This document shows positions 8,105 to 17,851 of a stretch of 64,000 nt of DNA, in pieces. The stretch covers positions 41,739 through 105,738 of the forward strand of contig JAFXCR010000051.1 in assembly GCA_017516465.1 (NCBI GenBank). Reading direction: 5' to 3'. The notes beneath the pieces are model-generated. The model saw only the letters and a program-made list of their open reading frames with translations, had not been told where the DNA came from and did no database searches. The position numbers and the translations under genes were made by a program. Numbering within the stretch: position 1 is the stretch's first letter; the number at the start of each line of letters is the position of its first letter. The DNA comes from Ruminococcus sp. (GTDB lineage Bacteria > Bacillota > Clostridia > Oscillospirales > Ruminococcaceae).

Positions 8105-8624
8105 TATAACGCCTACCATAGTTCTAACGATTATATGTACTGCGGCGGCACTTCTGCTTGTACTTGCCTACGAACTGACAAAGGACAGGATATCAGAGCA
8201 GAGAGAGCTTAAATTCAACGAAAGCGTGGAATCTCTTTTCGGCGAATGCAAAACAACTATCATTGATGATAATTTCGGTTATGATGAGATACAGAAAATC
8301 GCTGTCACATCTGACGGAAAAACATTCATTCAGGTTATCGCTGACGGTTACTCAAAGGACGGAATTAATATCCTTGTTGGAATTGATGAAAATGGTATTC
8401 TATCTGGAATTTCGTTTATATCGCTGGCAGAAACTCCCGGTCTTGGTACAAAAATAAGAGATGAATCTTCATTTATTGATAAAAATTTTATCGGAATCAC
8501 GGAAGCTCCGGACAATATTGATTCCATAAGCGGAGCCACATTCTCATCAAAGGGAATGAAGAATGCCGTTGAAATTGCAATGAACGCATACAACAATAAC
8601 AAGGAGGCGATTCTCGGTGGCTGA
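8094..8624 (+). CDS. rnfG: Rnf complex subunit RnfG (FMN-binding)
   Basis: A 176-residue protein with one N-terminal membrane helix and an extracytoplasmic FMN-binding domain. ISGATFSSKG holds Thr149, the residue that carries covalent FMN in RnfG/NqrC. TPGLGTKI is the other typical block. The start is GTG at 8094 inside the end of rnfD, after a G-rich ribosome site. It overlaps rnfE by 8 bp. Confidence 0.95.
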   Translation: MKGNITPTIVLTIICTAAALLLVLAYELTKDRISEQRELKFNESVESLFGECKTTIIDDNFGYDEIQKIAVTSDGKTFIQVIADGYSKDGINILVGIDENGILSGISFISLAETPGLGTKIRDESSFIDKNFIGITEAPDNIDSISGATFSSKGMKNAVEIAMNAYNNNKEAILGG

Positions 8625-9294
8625 AAAGAAATCTCTTTTAAGTGAAATAACAAAAGGTCTTATTAAAGAAAATCCCACTCTTGTCATGCTTCTTGGAATG
8701 TGTCCGACACTTGCTGTAACAACTCAGGCAAAGAACGGAATCGGCATGGGACTGGCAACAACTTTTGTACTTTTAGGCTCGAATATTGTAATCTCAGCCC
8801 TGAGAAGGATCATTCCCGATAAAGTGAGAATACCTGCATTTATCGTAATTATCGCAAGCTTTGTAACGTTTGTAGGATTCATTCTTGAAGGATTTGTTCC
8901 TGATCTTTACGATAGCCTCGGAATATATCTGACGCTTATCACCGTGAACTGCATTATTTTCGGACGTGCAGAAATGTTCGCCAGCAAGAACGGCATTGCT
9001 GCGTCAGCATGTGACGCAATCGGTATGGGACTGGGTTTCACACTTGCACTGTTTCTGATGGGATCAGTCCGTGAAATTATCGGAGCTGGTCAGTGGATGG
9101 GAATGAATATCCCTGTGCTACACGAAAATCCGATGCTGCTGTTTATTATGCCTGCCGGAGGATTTTTCACTCTTGGTGTGATAATTGCCGCTGTAAATAA
9201 GATAGCGGATAAGAAGCCTCCGCAGGAACTTGGATGTCATGGATGTCCTAATGCAAGTGCTTGTGCTCAGGCTGGAAAAGGAGGCTGTGAATAA
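8617..9294 (+). CDS. rnfE: Rnf complex subunit RnfE with cysteine-rich C-terminal tail
   Basis: A 225-residue membrane subunit with six helices, related to RnfA and facing the opposite way in the membrane. Each half of the RnfA/RnfE pair carries a conserved cysteine; here it is in LGMCPTLAVT (about residue 29) and ITVNCIIFGRAE (about 109). The start is GTG with AAGGAGG upstream, inside the end of rnfG. The last 20 residues contain five cysteines (CHGCPNASACAQAGKGGC), which is not part of the core fold and could bind metal or a cluster. Confidence 0.93.
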   Translation: MAEKKSLLSEITKGLIKENPTLVMLLGMCPTLAVTTQAKNGIGMGLATTFVLLGSNIVISALRRIIPDKVRIPAFIVIIASFVTFVGFILEGFVPDLYDSLGIYLTLITVNCIIFGRAEMFASKNGIAASACDAIGMGLGFTLALFLMGSVREIIGAGQWMGMNIPVLHENPMLLFIMPAGGFFTLGVIIAAVNKIADKKPPQELGCHGCPNASACAQAGKGGCE

Positions 9295-9872
9295 TGAAGG
9301 ATTTATTTGTAATTCTCCTTGCAGCGATGCTTACTGATAACTTTGTTCTGTCAAAGTTTATGGGAATCTGTCCTTTTCTGGGAGTTTCAAAGAAGCTTGA
9401 CAGTGCAACAGGAATGGGTATTGCCGTAACATTTGTAATGATATGTGCAACAGCAGTTACATATCCGATTCATCACGGAATACTTGTCCCTAACGGACTC
9501 GAATACTTCGATACAGTTGTATTCATCCTTGTAATTGCTCTGTTTGTTCAGCTTGTTGAGACGATGCTGAAAAAGTGTATACCGTCTTTGTACAGCTCAC
9601 TTGGCGTATATCTTCCGCTGATTACAACGAACTGTGCAGTTCTTGGTGTTACAGTACTGAATATTGATAACAATTACAGCTTTATACAGGCTATTGTTAA
9701 TTCTGTCGGTGCCGGACTCGGATTCATGCTTGCATTGGTAATATTCTCCGGAGTCCGTAAAAAGATGGAGTATGCTGATATTCCCAAAGCCTTCAAGGGG
9801 GTTCCGGCAACTCTGATTGCCGCTTCTATTGTATCGGTAAGCTTCATGGGTTTTTCCGGATTGTTCAGCTAA
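9294..9872 (+). CDS. rnfA: Rnf complex subunit RnfA
   Basis: A 192-residue six-helix subunit paired with RnfE; together they hold an intramembrane [2Fe-2S] cluster. The conserved blocks are FMGICPFLGVSKKL (Cys about residue 26) and ITTNCAVLGV (Cys about 108). The start ATG overlaps the rnfE stop (TAATG). Length is normal. Confidence 0.95.
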   Translation: MKDLFVILLAAMLTDNFVLSKFMGICPFLGVSKKLDSATGMGIAVTFVMICATAVTYPIHHGILVPNGLEYFDTVVFILVIALFVQLVETMLKKCIPSLYSSLGVYLPLITTNCAVLGVTVLNIDNNYSFIQAIVNSVGAGLGFMLALVIFSGVRKKMEYADIPKAFKGVPATLIAASIVSVSFMGFSGLFS

Positions 9873-9884
9873 GGAGGAAAGTGT

Positions 9885-10676
9885 ATGACTTATATAATTC
9901 CTGCACTTATTGTGGGAATCTGCGGGGCAATGGCAGGAATCCTGCTGACAGCCGCCGCAAAGATTTTCTATGTTGAAACCGACGAACGGATAGAGAAAAT
10001 CGGTGAGTCTCTTCCGCAGGCAAACTGCGGTGCCTGTGGCTATGCCGGATGTGCAGATTATGCTGCCGCTATTGTGAATAACGGAGTTCCTGCGAATCTC
10101 TGCCGACCGGGTGGAAGCGATACTGCTGCAAGTATTGCCGCAATTCTTGGAACATCTGCTAAGTATGTTGTTCCCATGACGGCTGTTGTTCACTGTAATG
10201 GTGACTGTAATGCAACACAAACCGCTTTCAGCTTTGATGGAGTTCAGTCGTGTGCGGCGGTCAAACGTTTTTACGGTGGAAATGGTTTGTGCAGGTATGG
10301 GTGCATGGGTCTTGGCGACTGTGCAAATGTCTGCGATAGCAACGCAATAAAACTAAAAAATGGTATTGCAAAGGTGATTCCATCTCTTTGCAAAGCTTGT
10401 GGTCTGTGTGTATCGGTATGTCCGAATCAGCTTATTTCAATCAGACCTCTTGCTAAGCATATTGATTTTCTGTGTTCTTCCGCTGCAAATGGCAAGGAAA
10501 CCAAGCTCAACTGCAAAAACGGATGTTTAGGCTGCAAATTGTGCGAAAGGAAATGTCCAGAGGGAGCTGTAAAGGTCGAAAATTTCCATGCTGTCATTGA
10601 TTATGATAAATGTATCGCCTGCGGAACTTGTATTGATGCTTGTCCTGTAAAGGTAATTCACAGCTGTAAAAAGTAA
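9885..10676 (+). CDS. rnfB: Rnf complex subunit RnfB (ferredoxin-type)
   Basis: A 263-residue subunit that takes electrons from reduced ferredoxin. It has an N-terminal membrane helix, then the RnfB cluster motif ANCGACGYAGCADY with CRPGG downstream (about 46-80). Further Cys-rich blocks follow: CKACGLCVSVCP, CLGCKLCERKCP and CIACGTCIDACP, so several [4Fe-4S] clusters. Last gene of the operon; AAGGAGG precedes the ATG, and a terminator follows within 40 bp. Confidence 0.95.
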   Translation: MTYIIPALIVGICGAMAGILLTAAAKIFYVETDERIEKIGESLPQANCGACGYAGCADYAAAIVNNGVPANLCRPGGSDTAASIAAILGTSAKYVVPMTAVVHCNGDCNATQTAFSFDGVQSCAAVKRFYGGNGLCRYGCMGLGDCANVCDSNAIKLKNGIAKVIPSLCKACGLCVSVCPNQLISIRPLAKHIDFLCSSAANGKETKLNCKNGCLGCKLCERKCPEGAVKVENFHAVIDYDKCIACGTCIDACPVKVIHSCKK

Positions 10677-10680
10677 TAAA

Positions 10681-10713
10681 ACAACGGACGGCATTTCATT
10701 CCCGTCCGTTGTC
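10681..10713. terminator. Shared terminator between rnfB and mntP
   Basis: ACAACGGACGG and CCGTCCGTTGT form an 11-bp stem between two convergent genes, with T-rich sequence on both sides. It can act in both directions. Confidence 0.85.
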
Positions 10714-11280
10714 TTATATTACTCCAATACCTTCAAGAAGCATCTTAATTCCTATAAGTAAGAGGATTGCTCCTCCGGCTATTTCCGCCTTCTTTTCAAA
10801 GCAGCTTCCGGTTTTATTTCCTATAACTACTCCTGCAAATGATATTGCAAAGGTTATTACTGCTATCATGATTACCGAGAGTATAATATTCACCTTTTCC
10901 GCCGCAAAGACGATTCCAACGGCGAGTGCGTCGATACTCGTAGCCACTGAAAGCACTATGAGTTCTCCGAGTGCAAGCTTGTATTCCGTTTCTGTATCAT
11001 TTTCTTCATCGTGAAACGCTTCCCATATCATCTTTCCGCCTATTATTCCAAGAAGTATGAATGCTACCCAATGGCTGACAGAGTCGATATATCCAGAAAA
11101 ACGGCTTCCCAGAAAATAGCCGGCAAGAGGCATTAATCCCTGAAAAACTCCGAAAAACAACGCAATGATAAGACCGCTTCTGACATTAAGCTTCTTCATG
11201 CTGAGTCCCTTGCAGACTGCAACAGAAAATGCATCCATTGCAAGTCCGACCGAAAGCAATAGCAATCCAATAATTCCCAT
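10714..11280 (-). CDS. mntP: Manganese efflux pump MntP-like
   Basis: A 188-residue membrane protein with six hydrophobic segments in two repeats. GLAMDAFSVAVCKG in the first half and VATSIDALAVGIVF in the second carry the aspartates of the MntP/YebN metal site. MntP exports Mn2+. I looked for the yybP-ykoY manganese riboswitch that often precedes such genes and did not see it in the 90 bp upstream. The ATG follows GCGAGGTG. Confidence 0.92.
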   Translation of the reverse strand: MGIIGLLLLSVGLAMDAFSVAVCKGLSMKKLNVRSGLIIALFFGVFQGLMPLAGYFLGSRFSGYIDSVSHWVAFILLGIIGGKMIWEAFHDEENDTETEYKLALGELIVLSVATSIDALAVGIVFAAEKVNIILSVIMIAVITFAISFAGVVIGNKTGSCFEKKAEIAGGAILLLIGIKMLLEGIGVI

Positions 11281-11368
11281 ATCTTTGCACCTCGCTGAAT
11301 TTATATTTCTTTTAAACTATATTCGGACAGGTGTTGAAATATTACATTCCCCCTGATGCCAAATCATA

Positions 11369-11887
11369 TTAATAAAACTTGACAGTTACTTCATTAAACT
11401 TATCGCTATCTTTTGAGTATGGATATTTCAATATAACCGTATCTTCATCAAGCCACTCATATTCTCCCTTTCCCTCAGAAAACGGATAATAACCTGTCTG
11501 CATATCTTTCAGAGAAGTCATATAATAAATATTCAGAAAACATCTTTTATAAATTGAAAATCCAGAATGAATTGGTCTGCGAAATTCCTTTACCATAACC
11601 GTATTTTCAGCATTTGGCGACTCAATCTTTGTTATATGTACATCAGAAATACCTCCGATTCTGAATGGAGCTATGCAGAATATACATCCATATATACATA
11701 ACGGGACAATTAATAATTTCTTTTTCGTCTTGCAGATTAAAACAATCCAAACAAGCAGCGAGCATAAATATATAATCCAGAATATGTCATATGTGCCTAT
11801 AAACAGTGCTATACCAAATACTCTCAAAATTACAGCTGCATTTAATAAAAAGAATACAGCAGAAAATATAATTTGTATGATTTTCAT
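11369..11887 (-). CDS. Hypothetical membrane protein, 172 residues
   Basis: I do not recognise the family. The first ~85 residues hold three hydrophobic helices (near 1-27, 33-55, 60-80). A hydrophilic C-terminal domain of about 90 residues is rich in Tyr and charged residues (SGFSIYKRCFLNIYYM, EYEWLDEDTVILKYPYS). It is likely a membrane-anchored domain on one face. The start at 11887 is picked for the GGAGGGGGAG ribosome site; an earlier in-frame start would run through the yebC terminator. AT-rich, and separated from yebC by a terminator. Confidence 0.65.
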   Translation of the reverse strand: MKIIQIIFSAVFFLLNAAVILRVFGIALFIGTYDIFWIIYLCSLLVWIVLICKTKKKLLIVPLCIYGCIFCIAPFRIGGISDVHITKIESPNAENTVMVKEFRRPIHSGFSIYKRCFLNIYYMTSLKDMQTGYYPFSEGKGEYEWLDEDTVILKYPYSKDSDKFNEVTVKFY

Positions 11888-11899
11888 TATCTCCCCCTC

Positions 11900-11926
11900 C
11901 AAAAAGGACAGCCCGAAAGCTGTCCA
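11900..11926 (-). terminator. Terminator of yebC
   Basis: On the minus strand GGACAGC...GCTGTCC (7-bp stem with a TTTCGG loop) is followed by TTTTT, 8 bp after the yebC stop. Confidence 0.8.
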
Positions 11927-11933
11927 TTTGTCA

Positions 11934-12665
11934 TTATTCTTCAGGCATCTCCCAGTTGTGATATACGTTCTGAACGTCGTCGTTATCTTCAAGATGCTCA
12001 AGGAGAAGATTCATCTTCTTGATGTGCTCCTCGTCTGTAAGAGCTGTATAATTTGAAGGAACCTGCTCTGCCTCAGCAGAAATAACTGTATATCCCTTCG
12101 CAGTAAGAGCTTCGCTTACGGCGTGAACATTCTCGGGTGCACACTCGATCTCAACGGTTTCCTCGCTGATATCGAAATCATCACCGCCGCACTCAAATAC
12201 ATCTTCCATTACAGTGTCCTCATCAAGACCTGTATTCTCTAAAACAACGATTCCCTTTGTGCTGAACATGAATGAAACGCATCCGATAGTTCCGAGATTT
12301 CCTCCGAATTTATCGAAATAGTGACGAACTTCACCAGCAGTTCTGTTTCTGTTATCTGTAAGACACTCAACGATTACAGCAACACCGTTGGGACCATATC
12401 CCTCATATACGATATTTTCGTAGTTGTTCTTATCCTCACCGCCGGCAGCCTTCTTGATAACACGCTCGATGTTATCGTTAGGTACGTTGTTAGCCTTTGC
12501 CTTTGCAATAAGGTCACGAAGCTTGCTGTTATTGTTGGGATCAGGACCGCCCTCACGAACTACAACAGTGATCTCACGGCCGATCTTTGTGAAGATCTTT
12601 CCCTTAGCAGCATCCGTTGCTTCCTTTTTACGCTTTATATTATTCCATTTTGAATGACCTGACAT
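11934..12665 (-). CDS. YebC/PmpR family protein (TACO1-like)
   Basis: A 243-residue protein with the family N terminus SGHSKWNNIKRKKEATDAAKG and blocks YEGYGPNGVA and NRNRTAGEVRHYFDKFGG. Members act as DNA-binding regulators (PmpR) or as translation factors that relieve stalling at proline stretches; which role applies here cannot be told. The neighbours are translation and ribosome genes (mrnC, obgE, L27, L21), which favours a translational role. Normal length. Confidence 0.93.
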   Translation of the reverse strand: MSGHSKWNNIKRKKEATDAAKGKIFTKIGREITVVVREGGPDPNNNSKLRDLIAKAKANNVPNDNIERVIKKAAGGEDKNNYENIVYEGYGPNGVAVIVECLTDNRNRTAGEVRHYFDKFGGNLGTIGCVSFMFSTKGIVVLENTGLDEDTVMEDVFECGGDDFDISEETVEIECAPENVHAVSEALTAKGYTVISAEAEQVPSNYTALTDEEHIKKMNLLLEHLEDNDDVQNVYHNWEMPEE

Positions 12666-12690
12666 AATTTTTTTACACTCCTATCCCGAT

Positions 12691-13143
12691 TTATCTGAGA
12701 ACTTCCGCACTTTCTGCCGAAGTATTATAATCTTTATTACATGAAGCATTGTATGCGTTGATTATCATATCAAACAGCTCACGGATACGATCATTTTGTC
12801 CGGTAAGAAAGAGATATCCGAAAAGGCACTCTACCGCCGTAGCTCTGCGGTACTGCACAGCATCGGCGTGTTTTGGAACAGTATTTCCCGTAGCATTTCT
12901 TCCTCTTTTCAGAATAGCAAGCTCATGTTCAGTTAATTTCTCACAAACCGTATCATAAGCCACCGACTGAAATTCCGCACATACAAGACGAACCTTAGCT
13001 GAATGAAGCTTCGCAACAGGCATATTCGCCTGACGCAGAAGGTATTCCCTTGCAAGCGTATCATATACGCTATCTCCAAGAAATGCAAGACTCAGCGGAC
13101 TGTACGCATTCGCTTCACGTTCTGATAAAAATTCCTTATTCAT
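12691..13143 (-). CDS. mrnC: Mini-ribonuclease III (MrnC)
   Basis: A 150-residue RNase III catalytic domain without the double-stranded RNA-binding domain, as in Mini-III, which matures 23S rRNA ends. SLAFLGDSVYDTLAREYLL contains the RNase III signature with the metal-binding Asp, and TAVECLFGYLFL holds the second acidic residue. The ATG at 13143 overlaps the end of obgE, implying coupling. In many Firmicutes mrnC follows cysS; here it sits behind obgE. Confidence 0.9.
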   Translation of the reverse strand: MNKEFLSEREANAYSPLSLAFLGDSVYDTLAREYLLRQANMPVAKLHSAKVRLVCAEFQSVAYDTVCEKLTEHELAILKRGRNATGNTVPKHADAVQYRRATAVECLFGYLFLTGQNDRIRELFDMIINAYNASCNKDYNTSAESAEVLR

Positions 13144-13144
13144 A

Positions 13145-14488
<1,344 letters not shown>

Positions 14489-14498
14489 CTAAAAATGA

Positions 14499-14777
14499 TT
14501 ACTGCTCGTAAACAGAAACCTTCTTACGATCGCGGCCTAAACGCTCAAATCTAACCTTACCGCTTACTGTTGCGAATAATGTATCATCTGAACCAATGCC
14601 TACGCCCTCGCCGGGATGGATATGTGTACCTCTCTGACGAACAAGGATGTTTCCTGCCTTAACGAACTGTCCATCTGCTCTCTTAACGCCAAGTCTCTTG
14701 GACTCAGAGTCACGACCGTTCTTTGTAGAACCAACACCCTTCTTATGAGCGAAGAACTGCATACTGATCTTAAACAT
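14499..14777 (-). CDS. rpmA: 50S ribosomal protein L27 with cleavable N terminus
   Basis: A 92-residue L27. The N terminus [14 protein letters not shown] carries the Firmicutes extension, cut after MQFF by the protease Prp so that mature L27 begins [15 protein letters not shown] near the peptidyl-transferase centre. The cognate protease gene lies 2 bp upstream. RRGTHIHPG-type and GKVRFER blocks are present. Confidence 0.97.
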   Translation of the reverse strand: MFKISMQFFAHKKGVGSTKNGRDSESKRLGVKRADGQFVKAGNILVRQRGTHIHPGEGVGIGSDDTLFATVSGKVRFERLGRDRKKVSVYEQ

Positions 14778-14779
14778 AC

Positions 14780-15091
14780 TTACACCTCCGAAATAGTGAT
14801 TTTAATTGTTTTCGGGAATTCTTCAAGTACTGCTTCAAAATGCTGTTTCAAACGGTACAGTATTCTTGACGCTGTATCATTCTGAATATTTGTGACACAT
14901 TTTATCACATTATCTCCGATTTTTACATCAGGAGAACAGCCGAATTCATCAAGCAGATTAACTGCAAGCTGAACTGCTGAAGAAACTGATGCACAGGCAA
15001 CATCTTTGCCCCGTGAGGCAAGACCTGCATGACCATTCAGTCTGAAGCCGCTGAGTTTCCCATTTTTTTCGTAAAATTCTGCACGGATCAT
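14780..15091 (-). CDS. prp: Ribosomal-processing cysteine protease Prp
   Basis: A 103-residue protease that removes the N-terminal extension of L27. The catalytic pair is visible: NGHAG (His21) and [14 protein letters not shown] (Cys33). The start is either this ATG or a TTG two codons earlier; the ATG is preferred. It overlaps the rplU stop closely, in the conserved order rplU-prp-rpmA. Confidence 0.93.
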   Translation of the reverse strand: MIRAEFYEKNGKLSGFRLNGHAGLASRGKDVACASVSSAVQLAVNLLDEFGCSPDVKIGDNVIKCVTNIQNDTASRILYRLKQHFEAVLEEFPKTIKITISEV

Positions 15092-15093
15092 GA

Positions 15094-15414
15094 TCAAGCC
15101 TTGATAGCTTCGATCTTCACCTGAGTGTAAGGCTGTCTGTGTCCCTGCTTTCTCTTTTCGCCCTTCTTAGGCTTATAAGTGAAAACAGTGATCTTCTTAC
15201 CTTTACCGTTCTTAAGAACCTTAGCTTCAACTGCTGCACCTTCAACATAAGGAGCACCGATCTTAAGTCCATCGTCTGCACCGAGTGCTACAACCTTATC
15301 GAATGTAACTGTCTCGTCAGCTTCAACTGCAAGCTTCTCGATGAAGATAACATCGCCCTCGTTTACCTGATACTGCTTTCCGCCGGTTTCAATAACTGCG
15401 TACATTTCTGGCAC
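15094..15414 (-). CDS. rplU: 50S ribosomal protein L21
   Basis: A 106-residue L21 with the standard start [14 protein letters not shown] (the annotated Met is three residues earlier) and the C-terminal [14 protein letters not shown]-type block (here [18 protein letters not shown]). First gene of the rplU-prp-rpmA unit, behind a near-consensus promoter and a structured leader. Confidence 0.97.
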   Translation of the reverse strand: MPEMYAVIETGGKQYQVNEGDVIFIEKLAVEADETVTFDKVVALGADDGLKIGAPYVEGAAVEAKVLKNGKGKKITVFTYKPKKGEKRKQGHRQPYTQVKIEAIKA

Positions 15415-15489
15415 CTGCCTTTTTCATAAACTCGCTGCGTCGGGCGTGTTAAGGAACAACTTTAAAGCCCGATTACAAGCGGCAATAAT
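15415..15489 (-). promoter_or_regulatory. Candidate L21 leader
   Basis: The roughly 70-nt 5' leader of rplU contains CGGGC and GCCCG segments that can pair (in TAATCGGGC and CGCCCGACG), then AGCGAGTTTATGAAAAAGGCAGGTG. Ribosomal-protein leaders of this type mediate autoregulation in Firmicutes. Assignment to the described L21 leader family is by position and general form only. Confidence 0.5.
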
Positions 15490-15518
15490 ATTTTACCACA
15501 AAGGATGTCCTTTGTCAA
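15490..15518 (-). promoter_or_regulatory. Promoter of rplU with a palindrome in the spacer
   Basis: TTGACA (15513-15518), 17-bp spacer, TAAAAT (15490-15495). The spacer and part of the -35 box hold an inverted repeat with perfect 7-bp arms, CAAAGGA/TCCTTTG (15499-15514). Confidence 0.85.
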
Positions 15519-15565
15519 GGGTTTTTTCTCATATTTTTTCAAGAAATCTGATGTTTGTTTCGTAC

Positions 15566-16822
15566 TTACCACACCTTGTAGTCGGGTTCTCCGATTCTGT
15601 ACGAAGTTCCAGGAACATAGAGATCTGACATCTGGAACTGTTTTCCCTGATCAGTCAGTTGTTTCTGTACCTTCATCATTTCTCTGAATGCCACACTGTT
15701 TACAACAATTTTCTTTACATCCTCCTGAGCCGGACGTGTTCCGAGAAATTCAAGTATAGCCTGCTGAAGATAGAAGTACGATCTGAGCTGTGTCTTCTTA
15801 AATTCTACCTGCTTCTGGTCATCTCCTTCGCCTTCAATGAAGAAAAGACTATCTCCCTCACGGTATCCGAGAGTAAGCTTTGCAAGAATCTCAGGAATAA
15901 ATATTCTTATTTCTGAAGCAAGTGATTTATTTCCTGTCATTTCTTCAAGTCTTTCTGCAAGAGCCATGTAGTCTTCCTTACTTTCAATTTTGACCATTGA
16001 ATTCAGACATTCCTCAGCAGCCTTCATTACAGTTTCCTTATCAAAGGGGCACTTATCTTCTTCACGCTGAACAAAGATAACGTACTGCTTTTCACAGGCA
16101 AATCCTTCTGTATCCTCCCATGAGTCAATATAAGGATTAAGAAGCTCGCCAAGCTGCGAACATACAGATCCATTTACACGGACTTCTATCATCTTTCTTG
16201 TTCTGGCTTCCTGACCTGTTTCCTCGTTTGCAGGAACGTAAAGCTTAGCAAGATAAATTCTTACCCAGTAATACTTCTTTGATCCAAGATACTTCGGAAG
16301 TTCATTCATAAGATACTTTGCAAGAAGAACAGGCTGCTTAGGCTGCTCGCCGGCTCTGATTCTTACAACAGACTGACAGTACATATCGAAATCATAGTGC
16401 TGTCCGAGGAAATCAACTGAAATCGGTGCAGGATTCTTCTTATTGATAGCCATATCAATGGGGTGCCAGAGACCAGCATAGAAAATATCTGCTGCCATTT
16501 TTGCAGCTTCCTGTTCAGTACCGCCCTGTGCGTCAACAGGATCAAGCAGTGGCTCATCAAATTCATCATTTTTGATAATGAAAATGAACTGAATAAGCTT
16601 TACTGCACCTCTGTCCTCTTTGTTTCCTACCTGAACATCAATTGTGTAACCCTTGGGCATGATTATGCAGTTATCGTAAAGGGTTCCATTGAGTTTTTCA
16701 TTGAGATTTGTAAGAACCTCCATTACAAGAGCGTCATTTTCTTTTTTAAGCTGTTCCTGAGGATTTACCTCCTGAACCTGTTCATCCTTCTTTTTCTTCT
16801 TAAAAAGTGCCACTTTAACCAT
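15566..16822 (-). CDS. Conserved hypothetical protein, 418 residues
   Basis: I do not recognise the family. No signal peptide or membrane helix is apparent. The N terminus is lysine-rich (ALFKKKKKDEQVQE) and predicted helical. The body has mixed alpha/beta character with several aromatic stretches (YWVRIYLAKLYVP, KYYW) and acidic loops. Two similar-looking halves could exist, but I see no clear repeat. It sits directly downstream of prmA in the same direction and is probably co-transcribed with it. A cytoplasmic role is likely; function unknown. Confidence 0.6.
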   Translation of the reverse strand: MVKVALFKKKKKDEQVQEVNPQEQLKKENDALVMEVLTNLNEKLNGTLYDNCIIMPKGYTIDVQVGNKEDRGAVKLIQFIFIIKNDEFDEPLLDPVDAQGGTEQEAAKMAADIFYAGLWHPIDMAINKKNPAPISVDFLGQHYDFDMYCQSVVRIRAGEQPKQPVLLAKYLMNELPKYLGSKKYYWVRIYLAKLYVPANEETGQEARTRKMIEVRVNGSVCSQLGELLNPYIDSWEDTEGFACEKQYVIFVQREEDKCPFDKETVMKAAEECLNSMVKIESKEDYMALAERLEEMTGNKSLASEIRIFIPEILAKLTLGYREGDSLFFIEGEGDDQKQVEFKKTQLRSYFYLQQAILEFLGTRPAQEDVKKIVVNSVAFREMMKVQKQLTDQGKQFQMSDLYVPGTSYRIGEPDYKVW

Positions 16823-16868
16823 TCTCCTTATATTTAAATTTTATTTATGATCCCTTATCTGCCGGGAA

Positions 16869-17840
16869 TTAGAGGGGTGCCGCAAGCTTTACTGCTGCCC
16901 ATCCTTCTTTTACATTAATTTCAGGATCACTGAAGCCGACTCCCTCAAGAGCACCGATAACCTCGTGCATTCTTTCTTCAATAATGCCCGAAACAATGAG
17001 TATTCCGCCGTTTTTTATGTAACGCACGAAGTGATCCTTCATAGCTATGAGAACATCTGCCACGATATTTGCTGCGATAACATCATACTTTGCGTCGATT
17101 CTGTCCGCAAGCTTTTCGTCAGTCAGGATATTCCCGTAGAATGTCTCGTATTTTTCAGGATTTATACGATTTTTAACTGCATTTTCCAGAGCTGTTTCTG
17201 CTGCATTCTGCTCGATATCAACTGCAACAGCACTTTCTGCACCAAGAAGCATTGCTCCGATTGACAGAATTCCGCTTCCACATCCCATATCAAGTATTCT
17301 ATCTCCGTTTTTCAGGTTTTTTTCAAGCAGTTCCAGACACAATCTTGTAGTATGATGCTGACCTGTACCAAAGCTTGATGCCGGATCTATCTCCAGAACA
17401 ATTCTGCTGCCATCGTTTTCGTATTCCTCCCACGACGGCTTGATTACAAGCTTTTCACCTATTTTTACAGGCTTGAAATACTGCTTCCAGTTATTTGCCC
17501 AGTCTTCCTCACGGATGCTGGAAAGCTCAGCTTCAAGGCGTCCGTAGATACCGTCAGTATCAGATTCTTTAAGCTCAGTAAGCATCGCTCTGATTGAAAG
17601 AAGCATATCAGCTCCCTGAGAATTTGAGGGCAGATAAACTGTTATCCTCGTTTCACAGTCTGAAAGTCCCATCAGATCTTCGTCGATATAATCCCACTTG
17701 CCATCCTTGTTTTCCAGAAATTCATTGAAATCTCCGGCATCCTGAATAACAAATCCTTTGATACCAATATCCATAAGCTTTGCGCAAAGAAGTTCAATCC
17801 CCTCCGAAGCCGTATAGATATTTACTTCTGTCCATTCCAT
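16869..17840 (-). CDS. prmA: Ribosomal protein L11 methyltransferase PrmA
   Basis: A 323-residue SAM-dependent methyltransferase expected to trimethylate L11. An N-terminal substrate-recognition domain (about 1-130) is followed by the Rossmann domain with FGTGQHHTTRLCLELLE, the SAM loop ILDMGCGSGILSIGA, and AANIVADVL, which stands for the NxL-type active site. PrmA is near 310-320 residues in Firmicutes, so the length is normal. Start chosen at MEWTEVNIY, preceded by AAGGAGAA. Confidence 0.93.
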   Translation of the reverse strand: MEWTEVNIYTASEGIELLCAKLMDIGIKGFVIQDAGDFNEFLENKDGKWDYIDEDLMGLSDCETRITVYLPSNSQGADMLLSIRAMLTELKESDTDGIYGRLEAELSSIREEDWANNWKQYFKPVKIGEKLVIKPSWEEYENDGSRIVLEIDPASSFGTGQHHTTRLCLELLEKNLKNGDRILDMGCGSGILSIGAMLLGAESAVAVDIEQNAAETALENAVKNRINPEKYETFYGNILTDEKLADRIDAKYDVIAANIVADVLIAMKDHFVRYIKNGGILIVSGIIEERMHEVIGALEGVGFSDPEINVKEGWAAVKLAAPL

Positions 17841-17851
17841 AAAAGTTCTCC

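Noticed and set aside
11281-11368. Manganese riboswitch before mntP
   Set aside because: The stretch is AT-rich with no yybP-ykoY-like stems that I could draw.
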